Shown: piece by piece, positions 1-8,528 of the stretch | How the letters are laid out: the number at the start of each line of letters is the position of its first letter | How positions within the stretch are numbered: position 1 is the stretch's first letter | Assembly (NCBI GenBank): GCA_019352115.1 | Contig: JABBNW010000001.1 | Coordinates: 1 to 64,000, forward strand | DNA: 64,000 bases | Source: Pseudomonadota bacterium | Lineage (GTDB): Bacteria; Pseudomonadota; Alphaproteobacteria; Acetobacterales; Acetobacteraceae | Direction: 5' to 3' | The notes under the pieces: generated by a model | What the model was told of the DNA's origin: nothing | The model's input: only the letters and a program-made list of their open reading frames with translations | Databases searched by the model: none | Made by a program: the position numbers and the translations under genes

Positions 1-3
1 CGA

Positions 4-68
4 GGAACCAACGGAAGGGTTCCAAGGGCGAGCCCTTGGCGGGGTCCAGGGGCAGCGCCCCTGGCCTT
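4..68. repeat. Partial copy of triple-hairpin intergenic element
   Basis: This stretch matches positions 47465-47536 with only a few differences. It carries the same hairpins: an imperfect GGAACC/GGTTCC arm, then CCAAGGG/CCCTTGG, then the arm GGGTCCAGGGGC. The left part of the element would lie outside the window. It sits just downstream of the minus-strand amidotransferase gene, so it could act as a transcription terminator. It is not coding. Confidence 0.6.
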
Positions 69-102
69 CCTTGCGAACTCACACAAACATCACAGGTTTG
101 CG

Positions 103-828
103 TCATGGGGCGCAGGCGGCCACGAGGGCGTCGAAGATGCGGCGGTCGGCGGGGTCGATCAGGAATTCGGGGTGCCATTGGACGCCGAGGCAGAAGCGGG
201 CGGTGGGGTTTTCCAGGCCTTCGATCACGCCGTCGGTGGCGGTGGCGTTGGTGATGGCGTGGGGGCCTGGGGTGGCGACGGCCTGGTGGTGGGCGGAGTT
301 CACGTTCATGGTTGGGGTGCCGACGATCGCGGCGAGTTGGGTGCCGGGGACGATCGTGATCGTGTGGCCGGGTTCGTGGCGCGGGTTGGGTTGTTCGTGT
401 TCCAGCGCGTCGGCGATGGTATCGGGGATGTGTTGCACGAGGGTTCCGCCGAGGGCGACGGCCAGCAGTTGTTCGCCGCCGCAGATGCCGAGCACGGGCA
501 TGTTGCGATCGAGGGCTTCGCGGGTCAGCGCCAGTTCCGCGGCCGTGCGGTCCTGCTTCAGGCTGACGGTCGCGTGTCGGGTGCCGGCGCCATACAGGGC
601 CGGATCGACATCGAAGGCGCCGCCGGTGACCACCAGGGCGTCGATCCGGTCGAGGAAGGCGGCGGCCAGGGCGGGGTCGTGCGGCAGGGCGATGGGAAGG
701 CCGCCGGCGGCGGCGATCGCCTCGGCGTAGTTTCGCCGCAGGGCGTACCAGGGGTAGGCCGAGTAGCCGCCGGGGGGTTCGGCATCGAGGGTGACGCCGA
801 TCAGCGGGCGTCGCGCGGGTGCGTTCAT
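103..828 (-). CDS. Class I glutamine amidotransferase-like hydrolase (peptidase C26, PuuD-like)
   Basis: This 241-residue protein has the fold signature of gamma-glutamyl-gamma-aminobutyrate hydrolases. It opens with PLIGVTLD, then LVVTGGAFDVDP, the nucleophile elbow GICGGEQ with Cys116, and the C-terminal GVQWHPEF with His219 and Glu221 completing the triad. The family cleaves gamma-glutamyl amide bonds in the cytosol, for example in putrescine breakdown. No puu pathway genes are nearby, so the true substrate is unknown. The ATG at 828 gives the usual family length. The gene is divergent from tadA with only about 50 bp between the starts, so their promoters must overlap. Confidence 0.88.
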   Translation of the reverse strand: MNAPARRPLIGVTLDAEPPGGYSAYPWYALRRNYAEAIAAAGGLPIALPHDPALAAAFLDRIDALVVTGGAFDVDPALYGAGTRHATVSLKQDRTAAELALTREALDRNMPVLGICGGEQLLAVALGGTLVQHIPDTIADALEHEQPNPRHEPGHTITIVPGTQLAAIVGTPTMNVNSAHHQAVATPGPHAITNATATDGVIEGLENPTARFCLGVQWHPEFLIDPADRRIFDALVAACAP

Positions 829-876
829 CCGATCCTGCTAGACCCCGTTGCCGGCAGCGGGCAAGAAGCGCTTTGC

Positions 877-1410
877 ATGAAGACGCGCCCGCCTGTCCTG
901 ACGGTGCCCGTTCCGGCCGCGCCGCGCCGGACGGCCGGCGGTCCGATGGCGGTGGCCTTGGCCGAGGCCGAAGCGGCCGGCGCCCGCGGGGAGGTGCCGG
1001 TCGGTGCAGTCGTGCTCGGCCCCGACGGCGCCGTATTGGCGCGGGCGGGCAACGAGACGGAGGCGCGGGCCGACGCCTCCGCCCATGCCGAGTTGCTGGT
1101 CCTGCGGGCCGCGGCGGCTGTGCGCGGGACGCCTCGGCTGCCCGATTGCGACCTGGTGGTGACCTTGGAGCCGTGTCCGATGTGCGCCCAGGCGATCAGC
1201 CTGTTCCGGATTCGCCGTCTGGTGTTCGGGGCCTACGATCCCAAGGGCGGCGGGGTGGAGCATGGCGCGCTCGTGTTCGATGCGTCGTCCTGCCACCATC
1301 GGCCGGAGGTGGTGGGCGGGGTGCGCGAGCGCGAGGCGCAGGCGCTGCTGCGCCGATTCTTCGCCGCCCGCCGGCGTAGCGCGGCTGTCGATTTGCTGGA
1401 TCCGGAATGA
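877..1410 (+). CDS. tadA: tRNA-specific adenosine deaminase TadA
   Basis: TadA deaminates A34 to inosine in tRNA-Arg(ACG), which allows wobble decoding. The zinc and catalytic signature is complete: HAE with His70 and Glu72, then EPCPMCA with Cys100 and Cys103. The core GEVPVGAVV is also typical. The ATG at 877 gives 177 residues, slightly long for the family. A second in-frame ATG at 946 would start directly at the conserved MAVALAEAEAAGARGE and give 154 residues, and it would leave more room for a promoter between this gene and its divergent neighbour. Which start is used cannot be settled from the sequence alone. Confidence 0.93.
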   Translation: MKTRPPVLTVPVPAAPRRTAGGPMAVALAEAEAAGARGEVPVGAVVLGPDGAVLARAGNETEARADASAHAELLVLRAAAAVRGTPRLPDCDLVVTLEPCPMCAQAISLFRIRRLVFGAYDPKGGGVEHGALVFDASSCHHRPEVVGGVREREAQALLRRFFAARRRSAAVDLLDPE

Positions 1411-1473
1411 AAGCGGACGGTCTCCGTATCGTATGCGCCCTCCCGGCGCGGCGGCCATGAGGGGGCGCGCGGC

Positions 1474-2673
1474 ATGAGCGCCGACGCCCGGCCTGCCCCG
1501 ATCGTCCATATCGAGCCGCTGGGCCGGCTCGGCAATCGCATGTTGCAGTTCCTGGCCGCCTGGCGGCTCGCGTCGCTGGTGCCCGGCGCGCGGTTGTCCG
1601 GAGTAGCACTGGAGGAATGGGGCCTGGTGCATCCGGCCCTGGCGCGCGGGCCGGGCGGATCGGTGCGGGTGGACCGGCGCGACCCGGCGACCGGTTTCGC
1701 GCTCGACCTTGCGCTGCTCGCCGAGGCGCTGAACGCCGGCGTCCTGGCGCGCGTCGAGCTTGCCCACTACGCCCAGCACATGAACAATTTCCCGCCGCGC
1801 GAGGTGGCCGCGGCGTTGTTTCCCGACACCGTCATCCCGTGCGAGCGCTGCGGGCGGGACACGTTGCTCATCAGCATCCGCGGCGACGAGATCTACGCCG
1901 CCGCGCACCCCGACTATACGCTGGTCCCGATCGGCTTCTACCGCGAGCTGGTGGCGCAGACCGGGCTCACGCCGGTGTTCCTCGGCCAGTTCGAACCCAA
2001 CCCCTACACCGACCGGCTGCGGCGCGAATTTCCGCACGCGCGCTTCATCGCCAGCCGTGACCCGATGATCGATTTCGCCATCCTGCGGCATGCAACGAAT
2101 ATCGTTCCGAGCGTCAGCACCTTCGCCTGGACCGCCGCCTGGATCGGCCGGGCGGAGCGGGTGTTCCTGCCGCTCACCGGCTTCCTCAATCCCGCCCAGT
2201 GCCCGGAGGTCGATCTGCTGCCGCTCGCGGACCCGCGCTACCGGTTCTATCTGTTCCCGATCAACTACGCCGTCCCGGCCGCGCGGGTGCTGCCCACGCA
2301 CCGCGCGATGGCGGGCACCTGGCGGCTGCTGCGCCCGGAGATGCTGGCCGCGTTGCGCATGGGCCGCCCGCGCTTCCGCTCTGACCCCTACGCGCTGCGC
2401 GCCGCGTTCGACGAGACGTTCTACCTCGAACACTATCCCGACGTGGCCGAGGCGGTGGCCGCCGGCAGCTATCCCAGCGGCCGGGACCATTTTTTGCAAG
2501 AGGGCATCGCCGAGCAGCGGGCGCCGTTCCGCCTCGATCGGGTGTGGTATGCGCGTGCCTATCCGCTGGCGGCGGTGGAGGTGGGGCAGGGGGATTTCCT
2601 CGATTTCTACCACCATTACCTGGCGGTGGGGGCGGCGCGCGGCTACCGGCCGTTGCCGCCCGAGGCGCCGTAG
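1474..2673 (+). CDS. GT11-like sugar transferase-type protein with C-terminal tyrosine-rich repeats
   Basis: This 399-residue protein starts IVHIEPLGRLGNRMLQF, resembling the GGLGNQMFQ donor-binding loop of family-11 (alpha-1,2-fucosyl) transferases. LISIRGDEI near residue 131 is in the place of the H-x-R-x-D segment. PSVSTFAWTAAWIGRA near residue 212 is in the usual acceptor/donor pocket region. The last 90 residues carry two copies of a motif of the kind FYLEHYPDV / WYARAYPL followed by FLQEGIAEQR / YLAVGAARGY, a repeat that I recall from glycosylation proteins of Acetobacteraceae. The sugar and acceptor are unknown. Its 3' end overlaps the convergent glycosyltransferase gene by 31 bp. Confidence 0.6.
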   Translation: MSADARPAPIVHIEPLGRLGNRMLQFLAAWRLASLVPGARLSGVALEEWGLVHPALARGPGGSVRVDRRDPATGFALDLALLAEALNAGVLARVELAHYAQHMNNFPPREVAAALFPDTVIPCERCGRDTLLISIRGDEIYAAAHPDYTLVPIGFYRELVAQTGLTPVFLGQFEPNPYTDRLRREFPHARFIASRDPMIDFAILRHATNIVPSVSTFAWTAAWIGRAERVFLPLTGFLNPAQCPEVDLLPLADPRYRFYLFPINYAVPAARVLPTHRAMAGTWRLLRPEMLAALRMGRPRFRSDPYALRAAFDETFYLEHYPDVAEAVAAGSYPSGRDHFLQEGIAEQRAPFRLDRVWYARAYPLAAVEVGQGDFLDFYHHYLAVGAARGYRPLPPEAP

Positions 2674-3941
2674 ATCTCCACCCGCTCGGGCGGCGGCGCC
2701 TCCGCTCGCTCGGGGCGAAGGCGGACGAAACGCGCAGGGATCGGGACGGGGGCGACGAAGCAAGCCGGCGCGATGGCGGGTCCGCCGGCCGGCGCCGCGG
2801 CGGCGCGGCCGACCCGCAGCCAGTGGCGCCCGTCGGAGGATGTGTCGATATCGATCTGGCGCGGCTCGGCCGGGTACCAGCCCTCCAGCGACTGAATGAC
2901 CCGGATTTCGCGCACGCGGGCCGCGGCGCCGAGATCGACCTGCCAGGAGGGCGGCGCCGCGGCGGCGATCCGAGTGTCCGAGCCACCGGCGGCCGGCTCC
3001 GCGCGCTGCCCGCCCGGGCCGATCGGCCGGCCCTGCGCGAGGTCGGGCCAGGCGGGACGCGGCAGCACCGCGCCGGCGGCGATGCCGCGCGTGCGCCGGC
3101 GGGCCCAGTCCTCGGCGAGGAAGCGGTCCTCCACCGCGTCCAGTTCCGCCATCGTCGCCGGCCCGGTCCCGCTTTCAAGCACCCGCTGCCACATCTTCTG
3201 GCCGCGGAAATCGCCACCCAGGCCGCGCGCTACCCGCTGCGCCAGCGCTGCTTCCGAGCGGAACGTGTAGTGGTGGACCGCGGCGCGGCCCAGGATCGCC
3301 GCGATCATCGCCGGGTCGGTCAGGAAATGACCGTCGGCGGGCATCGCCTCGCGCTCCAGCCCGACCACGCTGCGGCTTGCCGCGCCCGGTGCGAGCGTGC
3401 CTTCCCAGCCGTGCCAGACGTAGATGCGGCGGTCGATCCGGGAAAGATCGATGCAGGCGCTGCGGGTGATCGTCTTGGTGGCGACCCAGGGGCGCTCGGC
3501 GCGCCGAGTATAGTTCTCCGGCACCCCGCCCGGCGGCGGGGTGGCGTGGCCGTTGGGGCCGAACATCAGCCAGTGCAGCAGCAGGCAGCCCTGGTTGGGC
3601 GGCACTTCGTCCAGCAGGTCGTCGAGCGTGCCGCCGGCGCGCAACGCCAGGAACTCGTCGATATCGAGGAAGGCGATCCATTCCGCCGCGTCGCGATAGC
3701 GGGCGAGCGCATCCATGTACATGCGGAACTGCTCGCCTTGCGGCAGGTAGTGGTGGAAGGTCACGAAGGGGTCGGTTCCTTGCAGGAACGGCAGCACCGC
3801 GGCGAACAGCGGGCCGGGATCGTCGTCGTTGCAATACAGGAACACGTGCCCGAAGCCGATGGCGCGATGGTAGGCGAGCCATTCGGCGATATACGGCGTC
3901 TCGTCGCGGGCACAGGCGAAGATGACGGCGCGGTGGGTCAT
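2643..3941 (-). CDS. Glycosyltransferase family 2/92-type protein with C-terminal discoidin-like domain
   Basis: This 432-residue protein begins AVIFACARDETPYIAEWLAYH, the classic start of the glycosyl_trans_2_4/GT92 group. A metal-binding D-x-D occurs in AFLDIDEFLALR around residue 95, and a YCNDDDPGP loop around residue 36. The C-terminal ~130 residues (SWQVDLGAAARVREIRV, then DIDTSSDGRHWLRVG) look like an F5/8-type (discoidin) carbohydrate-binding domain. The ATG at 3941 overlaps the purD stop as ATGA, so translation is probably coupled to purD. A link to purine synthesis is not obvious, and the pairing may only reflect local operon packing. Acceptor and sugar are unknown. Confidence 0.72.
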   Translation of the reverse strand: MTHRAVIFACARDETPYIAEWLAYHRAIGFGHVFLYCNDDDPGPLFAAVLPFLQGTDPFVTFHHYLPQGEQFRMYMDALARYRDAAEWIAFLDIDEFLALRAGGTLDDLLDEVPPNQGCLLLHWLMFGPNGHATPPPGGVPENYTRRAERPWVATKTITRSACIDLSRIDRRIYVWHGWEGTLAPGAASRSVVGLEREAMPADGHFLTDPAMIAAILGRAAVHHYTFRSEAALAQRVARGLGGDFRGQKMWQRVLESGTGPATMAELDAVEDRFLAEDWARRRTRGIAAGAVLPRPAWPDLAQGRPIGPGGQRAEPAAGGSDTRIAAAAPPSWQVDLGAAARVREIRVIQSLEGWYPAEPRQIDIDTSSDGRHWLRVGRAAAAPAGGPAIAPACFVAPVPIPARFVRLRPERAEAPPPERVEIYGASGGNGR

Positions 3942-5203
3942 GTGCGGGCGCCGATGTCCTGGCGATAGAATCCCTCCGGCCAGTCGATCGCGGCGATCGC
4001 GGCATAGGCGCGCGCGCGCGCGGTCGCCAGGTCGGGGCCGGTGGCGCAGACGTTCGCCACCCGTCCGCCGGCGGCGACCAGCCGGCCGGCGGCGTCGCGC
4101 GCGGTGCCGGCGTGGAAGACGTGCACGCCGGGCTGCGCGGCGGCGGCATCCAGGCCGCGGAGTTCGCTGCCGCGTTCCGGCGCGTTCGGATAGCCGCGCG
4201 CAGCCAGCACCACGGCGATCGCCGCGTGGTCGTGCCAGCGCAGGTCGAACTGCGCCAGTTCGCCTTCGCAGGCCGCCAGCAGGGCGGCCAGCAGATCCGA
4301 TTTCAGCCGCAACAGCAGCACCTGGCATTCGGGATCGCCGAAGCGGACGTTGAACTCGATCAGCTTGGCGCCGTCGGCGGTCAGCATCAGGCCGGCAAAC
4401 AGGATGCCGCGGAACGGGGTGCCGCGGGCGGCCATGGCGGCGAGCGCGGGACGGATGATGCGGTCCATGATTGCCGCGTCCGCGGTGGGCGGGAACGCCG
4501 CCACCGGGCTATAGGCGCCCATGCCGCCGGTGTTGGGGCCGGTGTCGCCGTCGCCCACCCGCTTGTGGTCCTGCGCGACGCCGAGCGGGATCGCGTTCGT
4601 GCCGTCGCACAGGGCGAAGAAGGAGATTTCTTCGCCGACCAGGCATTCCTCGATCACCACCGACGCGCCGGCCTCGCCCAGGCTGCGGTCGGTCATGATC
4701 GTGTCGATGGCGGCGAGCGCGTCTGCCTCGGTCGCGGCGACCACCACACCTTTGCCGGCGGCGAGACCGTCCGCCTTCACGACGATCGGTGCGCCGCGGC
4801 GGCGGACGAAGTCGCGCGCGGCGGCGGCGCTATCGAAGCGTTCCCAGGCAGCGGTGGGAATGCCGGCTTCGTCGCAGATCGTTTTGGTGAAGGCCTTGCT
4901 GCTTTCCAGCCGCGCGGCGGCGGCGGTGGGACCGCAGCAGGGGATGCCGGCGGCGTCCATCGCATCCGCGAGGCCGGCGGCGAGCGGGGCTTCCGGGCCG
5001 GGGAACACCAGGTCGATCGCGTTGGCTTGGGCGTAGGCGACCAGGGCAGCGATGTCGGTGGCGGCGATCGGGGCACAGGTGGCGAGTCCGGCGATCCCAG
5101 GGTTGCCGGGGGCGGCGAACAGCGCGGTGAGCAGGGGGCTGGCGGCGAGCGCCCAGCACAGCGCGTGCTCGCGTCCGCCCGATCCGACCACTAGTACGCG
5201 CAT
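3938..5203 (-). CDS. purD: Phosphoribosylamine-glycine ligase PurD
   Basis: PurD (GAR synthetase) joins glycine to 5-phosphoribosylamine using ATP in de novo purine synthesis. The 421-residue protein has the expected N-terminal MRVLVVGSGGREHALCWAL, the GNPG turn, the ATP-grasp core IVVKADGLAAGKGVVV, GPNTGGMGAYSP, and the metal-binding FNVRFGDPECQVLL. The frame stays open upstream of 5203, but that region shows decayed foreign coding sequence, and the ATG at 5203 is where homology begins. The stop overlaps the start of the following glycosyltransferase by 4 nt. Confidence 0.97.
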   Translation of the reverse strand: MRVLVVGSGGREHALCWALAASPLLTALFAAPGNPGIAGLATCAPIAATDIAALVAYAQANAIDLVFPGPEAPLAAGLADAMDAAGIPCCGPTAAAARLESSKAFTKTICDEAGIPTAAWERFDSAAAARDFVRRRGAPIVVKADGLAAGKGVVVAATEADALAAIDTIMTDRSLGEAGASVVIEECLVGEEISFFALCDGTNAIPLGVAQDHKRVGDGDTGPNTGGMGAYSPVAAFPPTADAAIMDRIIRPALAAMAARGTPFRGILFAGLMLTADGAKLIEFNVRFGDPECQVLLLRLKSDLLAALLAACEGELAQFDLRWHDHAAIAVVLAARGYPNAPERGSELRGLDAAAAQPGVHVFHAGTARDAAGRLVAAGGRVANVCATGPDLATARARAYAAIAAIDWPEGFYRQDIGART

Positions 5204-5285
5204 GAGTCCCCTCCGTGCCGGGCTGCGACCCTGGTATGGCACGGCGTACCGTGCCCCGGCGAGAGCGGGTCGGGTTGCGGGGCGA

Positions 5286-5402
5286 CGCCAGCTTCGCCTG
5301 CTCCAGTTCCCAGCACAGCCAAGCTGCATGGACCGAATCCAGCAACCCCGGCCCGGGCCGGCGGTGCATCTTGACGGCAAACCGAATGATCCGCCCTGTC
5401 AG
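5286..5402 (-). pseudogene. Remnant of a GxxExxY-family gene
   Basis: Read on the minus strand, these ~39 codons give LTGRIIRFAVKMHRRPGPGL followed by LDSVHAAWLCWELEQAKLA. This matches the start of the GxxExxY family (typical pattern: LTGRII, then H-x-x-L-GPGLLES-x-Y, then YELxxxGL). The name-giving motif has decayed to G-L-L-D-S-V-H, and similarity stops abruptly just before purD. The family has no established function. The fragment lies next to the CTCTGCG-rich repeat, as such genes often do in my recollection. The call rests on motif similarity only. Confidence 0.5.
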
Positions 5403-5428
5403 CGCCGCTTCGTCGCCCGCATCCCCCG

Positions 5429-5471
5429 CTTCTCTGCGCTCTCTGGTCCTCTGCGACCTCTGCGTTGAATC
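5429..5471. repeat. CTCTGCG-rich dispersed repeat (GxxExxY-associated type)
   Basis: Minus-strand reading runs from GATTCAACGCAGAGGTCGCA to CAGAGAAG. The same vocabulary (AACGCAGAG, GGTCGCAGAG) appears in the inverted repeat at 29316-29539. It immediately precedes the GxxExxY remnant in that gene's reading direction. No coding function is seen. Confidence 0.5.
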
Positions 5472-5800
5472 GGCGCGATCCATCGGTCCCGAGCCCGGTT
5501 GCGTGCCGGGCATCATCTCGCCCGGTTACTGAAACGCCAAAGCAACCCCGCAAGAATGCACCGATCCGGCAACCCGCCCCGCTCGATCAGCCGGCCGTGA
5601 CCGCCGTCATACCGCCACCACAGCCGCCGCCAGCTTCCGATCGAGCGTCACCAGCAGCCGCGCGCTCCAGCCAAAGACAGCTCGCGTCACAAGCGGTCGA
5701 ACCCGTGGCCGCCGCCAGGTCCAACGTGCTCCCAGCGATCGACCACGATCGTCTCCACCCCCCGCTTCACCCGCACCCCTCCGCATCCTACCCTCCCCGC

Positions 5801-7366
5801 ATGGACGCCCCCGCCCCCCTTTCCAACCTCCCCGAATTCTCCGTCTCCGACCTCGCCGGCGCCATAAAGCGCGCCCTGGAAGGCACCTTCGGCCGGGTCC
5901 GCGTGCGCGGCGAGATCACCGAACTCAAGCGCTATCCCTCCGGCCACATCTACTTCTCCCTCAAGGACGAATCCGCCAAGCTCGCCGCCGTCGCCTGGAA
6001 GAATGTCGTCCCCCGCCTTGGGATGACGCCCGAGAACGGCGTGGAAGTCATCGCCACCGGCCGCATCACCACCTACGCCGACCGTTCCAGCTACCAGCTC
6101 ATGGTGGAACGCCTCGACTACGCCGGCGCCGGCGCCTTACTTGCCCGCATCGAGGCCCTGAAGCAGCGCCTCGCCGCCGAGGGCCTGTTCGACCCCGCCC
6201 GCAAGCAGAAGCTCCCCCTGCTCCCTGCCACCATCGGCGTCATCACGTCGGAACGCGGGGCGGTGATCCAGGACATCCGCACCACCATCGCCCGCCGCTT
6301 CCCCCGCCCCATCCTGCTCTGGCCCGTCCCCGTGCAGGGCGACGGCGCCGCCGAGCGCATCGCCGCCGCCATCCGCGGTTTCGACGCGTTCCCGCTGAAC
6401 GGCCCCATCCCCCGCCCCGACATCCTGATCGTCGCCCGCGGCGGCGGCAGCCTCGAAGACCTCATGGCCTTCAACGACGAGGCCGTGGTGCGCGCGGTCG
6501 CCGCCTGCACCATCCCGGTCATTTCCGCGGTCGGCCACGAGACCGACACTACCCTGATCGATTTCGCCTCCGACCGTCGCGCCCCCACCCCGACCGCGGC
6601 GGCCGAACTTGCCGTGCCCGCCCGCGCCGAGCTGGCCGCCGCCCTGGCGCAGACCGCCGCCCGGCTGGCCGGCGCGCTGAACCGGCTGACCCAGGACCGC
6701 CGCCTGCGCCTGTCGCGCGCCGAGCGCGGGCTGCCCGATCTCCCCGCCCTGCTCGGCACCGCGCGCCAGCGCCTGGACGATCGCGGCGAGCGCCTGGCCC
6801 TTGCGCTGCCCAACCTGCTGGCCGCGCGGCGATCGGGGCTGGACCGCGCGGGCGCGCGCCTGCCCGATCTGCCGCAGCTGATCGCGCAGACGCGGCGCGC
6901 GACGACCGAGGCCGGGGCGCGGCTGACCCGCGCACTGCCGTCCCTGCTCGAACGCCGGCGCGGCGGGCTGGCCCTCGGCGGCCAGCGGCTCGGCTTCGCC
7001 TTGCGCCAGGCGGTGGCGCGGGTGCATCGCCAGGCCGGGACCACCCTGGCGCGGCTGACACCCGTTCCGCTCGGTGCACTTCTGCGTGAAGCACGGGCGC
7101 ATATCGGCGGCGCGGGGGCGCGGCTGGAGGCCGTGTCGCCACTCGCGGTGCTGTCGCGCGGCTACGCGCTGGTCACCGATCCGGCCGGCCACGCGCTGAC
7201 CACGGCGGCGGCGGTGGCGCCGGGTGCGCGGCTCCGCCTGCGGTTTGCGGACGATTCCGTAGCGGCAACGGCCGATCCACGCACCCCGGGGCAGATCGAT
7301 CCGGGGCCGCAGCGGCGCGCGCCGGCGGCGCAAGCGGCCACCACGCAGGGACGTCTGGGGCTGTGA
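5801..7366 (+). CDS. xseA: Exodeoxyribonuclease VII large subunit XseA
   Basis: The large subunit of exonuclease VII degrades single-stranded DNA together with XseB. The 521-residue protein has the N-terminal OB-fold (FSVSDLAGAIKRALEGTFGR, then VRGEITELKRYPSGHIYFSLKD) and the catalytic-domain motifs IGVITSERGAVIQDI, DILIVARGGGSLEDL and ISAVGHETDTTLIDF. A long Arg/Ala/Leu-rich helical region follows (residues ~270-440), then the conserved SPLAVLSRGYALV. The frame is open from 5465, but homology begins at the ATG at 5801. XseB is not in the window. The C-terminal tail of ~40 residues is low-complexity. Confidence 0.96.
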   Translation: MDAPAPLSNLPEFSVSDLAGAIKRALEGTFGRVRVRGEITELKRYPSGHIYFSLKDESAKLAAVAWKNVVPRLGMTPENGVEVIATGRITTYADRSSYQLMVERLDYAGAGALLARIEALKQRLAAEGLFDPARKQKLPLLPATIGVITSERGAVIQDIRTTIARRFPRPILLWPVPVQGDGAAERIAAAIRGFDAFPLNGPIPRPDILIVARGGGSLEDLMAFNDEAVVRAVAACTIPVISAVGHETDTTLIDFASDRRAPTPTAAAELAVPARAELAAALAQTAARLAGALNRLTQDRRLRLSRAERGLPDLPALLGTARQRLDDRGERLALALPNLLAARRSGLDRAGARLPDLPQLIAQTRRATTEAGARLTRALPSLLERRRGGLALGGQRLGFALRQAVARVHRQAGTTLARLTPVPLGALLREARAHIGGAGARLEAVSPLAVLSRGYALVTDPAGHALTTAAAVAPGARLRLRFADDSVAATADPRTPGQIDPGPQRRAPAAQAATTQGRLGL

Positions 7367-7537
7367 CATTCCGGCCGCAGTTGTTGCACGCATGCAAGCC
7401 ATGATGGGATTGCCGGCCTCTGGAAACTTGACGCCGCGCACGCCCCCGACTAATCCGGGTCTCGGTCGCAACGGTCCCGCCGTTGCGCCGCGATCCCCGT
7501 ACCTGACGCTGCACCCTTCATCCAGGGACCACCCCAA

Positions 7538-8038
7538 ATGAACATCAAGCTTCTCGGCGCCTTCGCCGCTGTTGCCCTGTTGGCGGCGTGCGCGAACAAG
7601 CCGGCCACGACCGGCATGGCCACGGGCGCCGGCGCCGCCGCTGCAACCTCGGGCCCGGCCCCGGGCAGCGAGCAGGACCTGGTCGCCAATGTCGGCGATC
7701 GCGTGTTCTACGCGTTCAACCGCTCGAGCCTGACGTCTTCCGACCAGGCGACCCTGGACCGCCAGGCCGCATGGCTCGCGAAATACCCGCAGGTGCAGAT
7801 CATGGTCGCCGGCAACTGCGACGATCGCGGCACCGAAGAGTACAACCTGGCGCTCGGTCATCGCCGCGCCAACGCAGCCCGCGAGTTCCTGGCCGCCAAG
7901 GGCGTGAGCCCGTCGCGCATCAAGACGATCAGCTACGGCAAGGATCGTCCGGTCGCGCTCGGCGACAACGAGCAGGCGTGGGCGCAGAATCGCAACGCAA
8001 TCACCTCCGTGCAGGGTGACAATCCGCAGGGGAACTGA
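7538..8038 (+). CDS. pal: Peptidoglycan-associated lipoprotein Pal
   Basis: Pal is an outer-membrane lipoprotein that binds peptidoglycan and works with TolQRAB during cell division. The 166-residue protein starts with a lipoprotein signal MNIKLLGAFAAVALLAAC, so Cys18 would be lipidated. After an Ala/Gly-rich linker comes an OmpA-type domain with FYAFNRSSLTSSDQATL and GNCDDRGTEEYNLALGHRRA, the meso-DAP binding region. In this block tolB usually lies directly upstream; here xseA does. The stop codon lies inside a 15-bp tandem repeat. Confidence 0.95.
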   Translation: MNIKLLGAFAAVALLAACANKPATTGMATGAGAAAATSGPAPGSEQDLVANVGDRVFYAFNRSSLTSSDQATLDRQAAWLAKYPQVQIMVAGNCDDRGTEEYNLALGHRRANAAREFLAAKGVSPSRIKTISYGKDRPVALGDNEQAWAQNRNAITSVQGDNPQGN

Positions 8039-8073
8039 GTCTCGGGGAACTGAGTCTCGGGGAACTGAACTCC
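8029..8073. repeat. 15-bp tandem repeat across the pal stop codon
   Basis: Three consecutive units: GGGGAACTGAGTCTC twice exactly (8029-8043, 8044-8058), then GGGGAACTGAACTCC (8059-8073). The pal stop TGA (8036-8038) lies in the first unit. The unit length is a multiple of three, so each unit repeats an in-frame TGA. This looks like slippage duplication at the gene end. Confidence 0.85.
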
Positions 8074-8528
8074 CGGGCGGACGGAACCTGGGTACAGCCT
8101 GACGAACGGAACTGCCGCATGTCCGCCGGGACGTGTGGGCCGAGCGATCGCCAGGCCCGGAAAGTCTCGATCCGGGCCGACCGAGCGGCGGTGGGCAACC
8201 CGTTCGATGCGACAATCCCGAGGCGCCTCCGGTTGATCCGGAGGCGCCTCGTTGCGTCTCAGCGCTAGGACCCGCGCCGAAGCACCCGGTCGGAAGCACC
8301 CGGGTCGCCGGACCGGGCGGTTCCGCTGCGGCGGCCAAGCGGATAGACTGGCCGCAGCGGTTCCTCTCACCCGTCTCCGGCCTGCGGCGGAACGCCCGGC
8401 CGGGCGAGGGAGGGCTCGCCGCGGCGCGTGCCTGTCCTCGGAACGGACCGCTCTCCCGCCCGGCCTCGTCCCAGCCCCGTTTCCACCTCCTGGTCCACGC
8501 CCACCTGGTCTATGCAAGGATGCCGCGC

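Larger units (their letters stand above)
5204..5800. other. Intergenic region between divergent purD and xseA
   Basis: About 600 bp with no intact gene. It carries a decayed GxxExxY fragment (5286-5402, minus) and a short CTCTGCG-rich repeat (5429-5471). The last ~300 bp before xseA are C-rich and look non-coding. The promoters of both flanking genes must lie here, but no clear -35/-10 pair stands out. Confidence 0.6.

Noticed and set aside
172-876. Plus-strand frame running into tadA from 172
   Set aside because: Shadow of the minus-strand amidotransferase; TadA homology starts only after 877.
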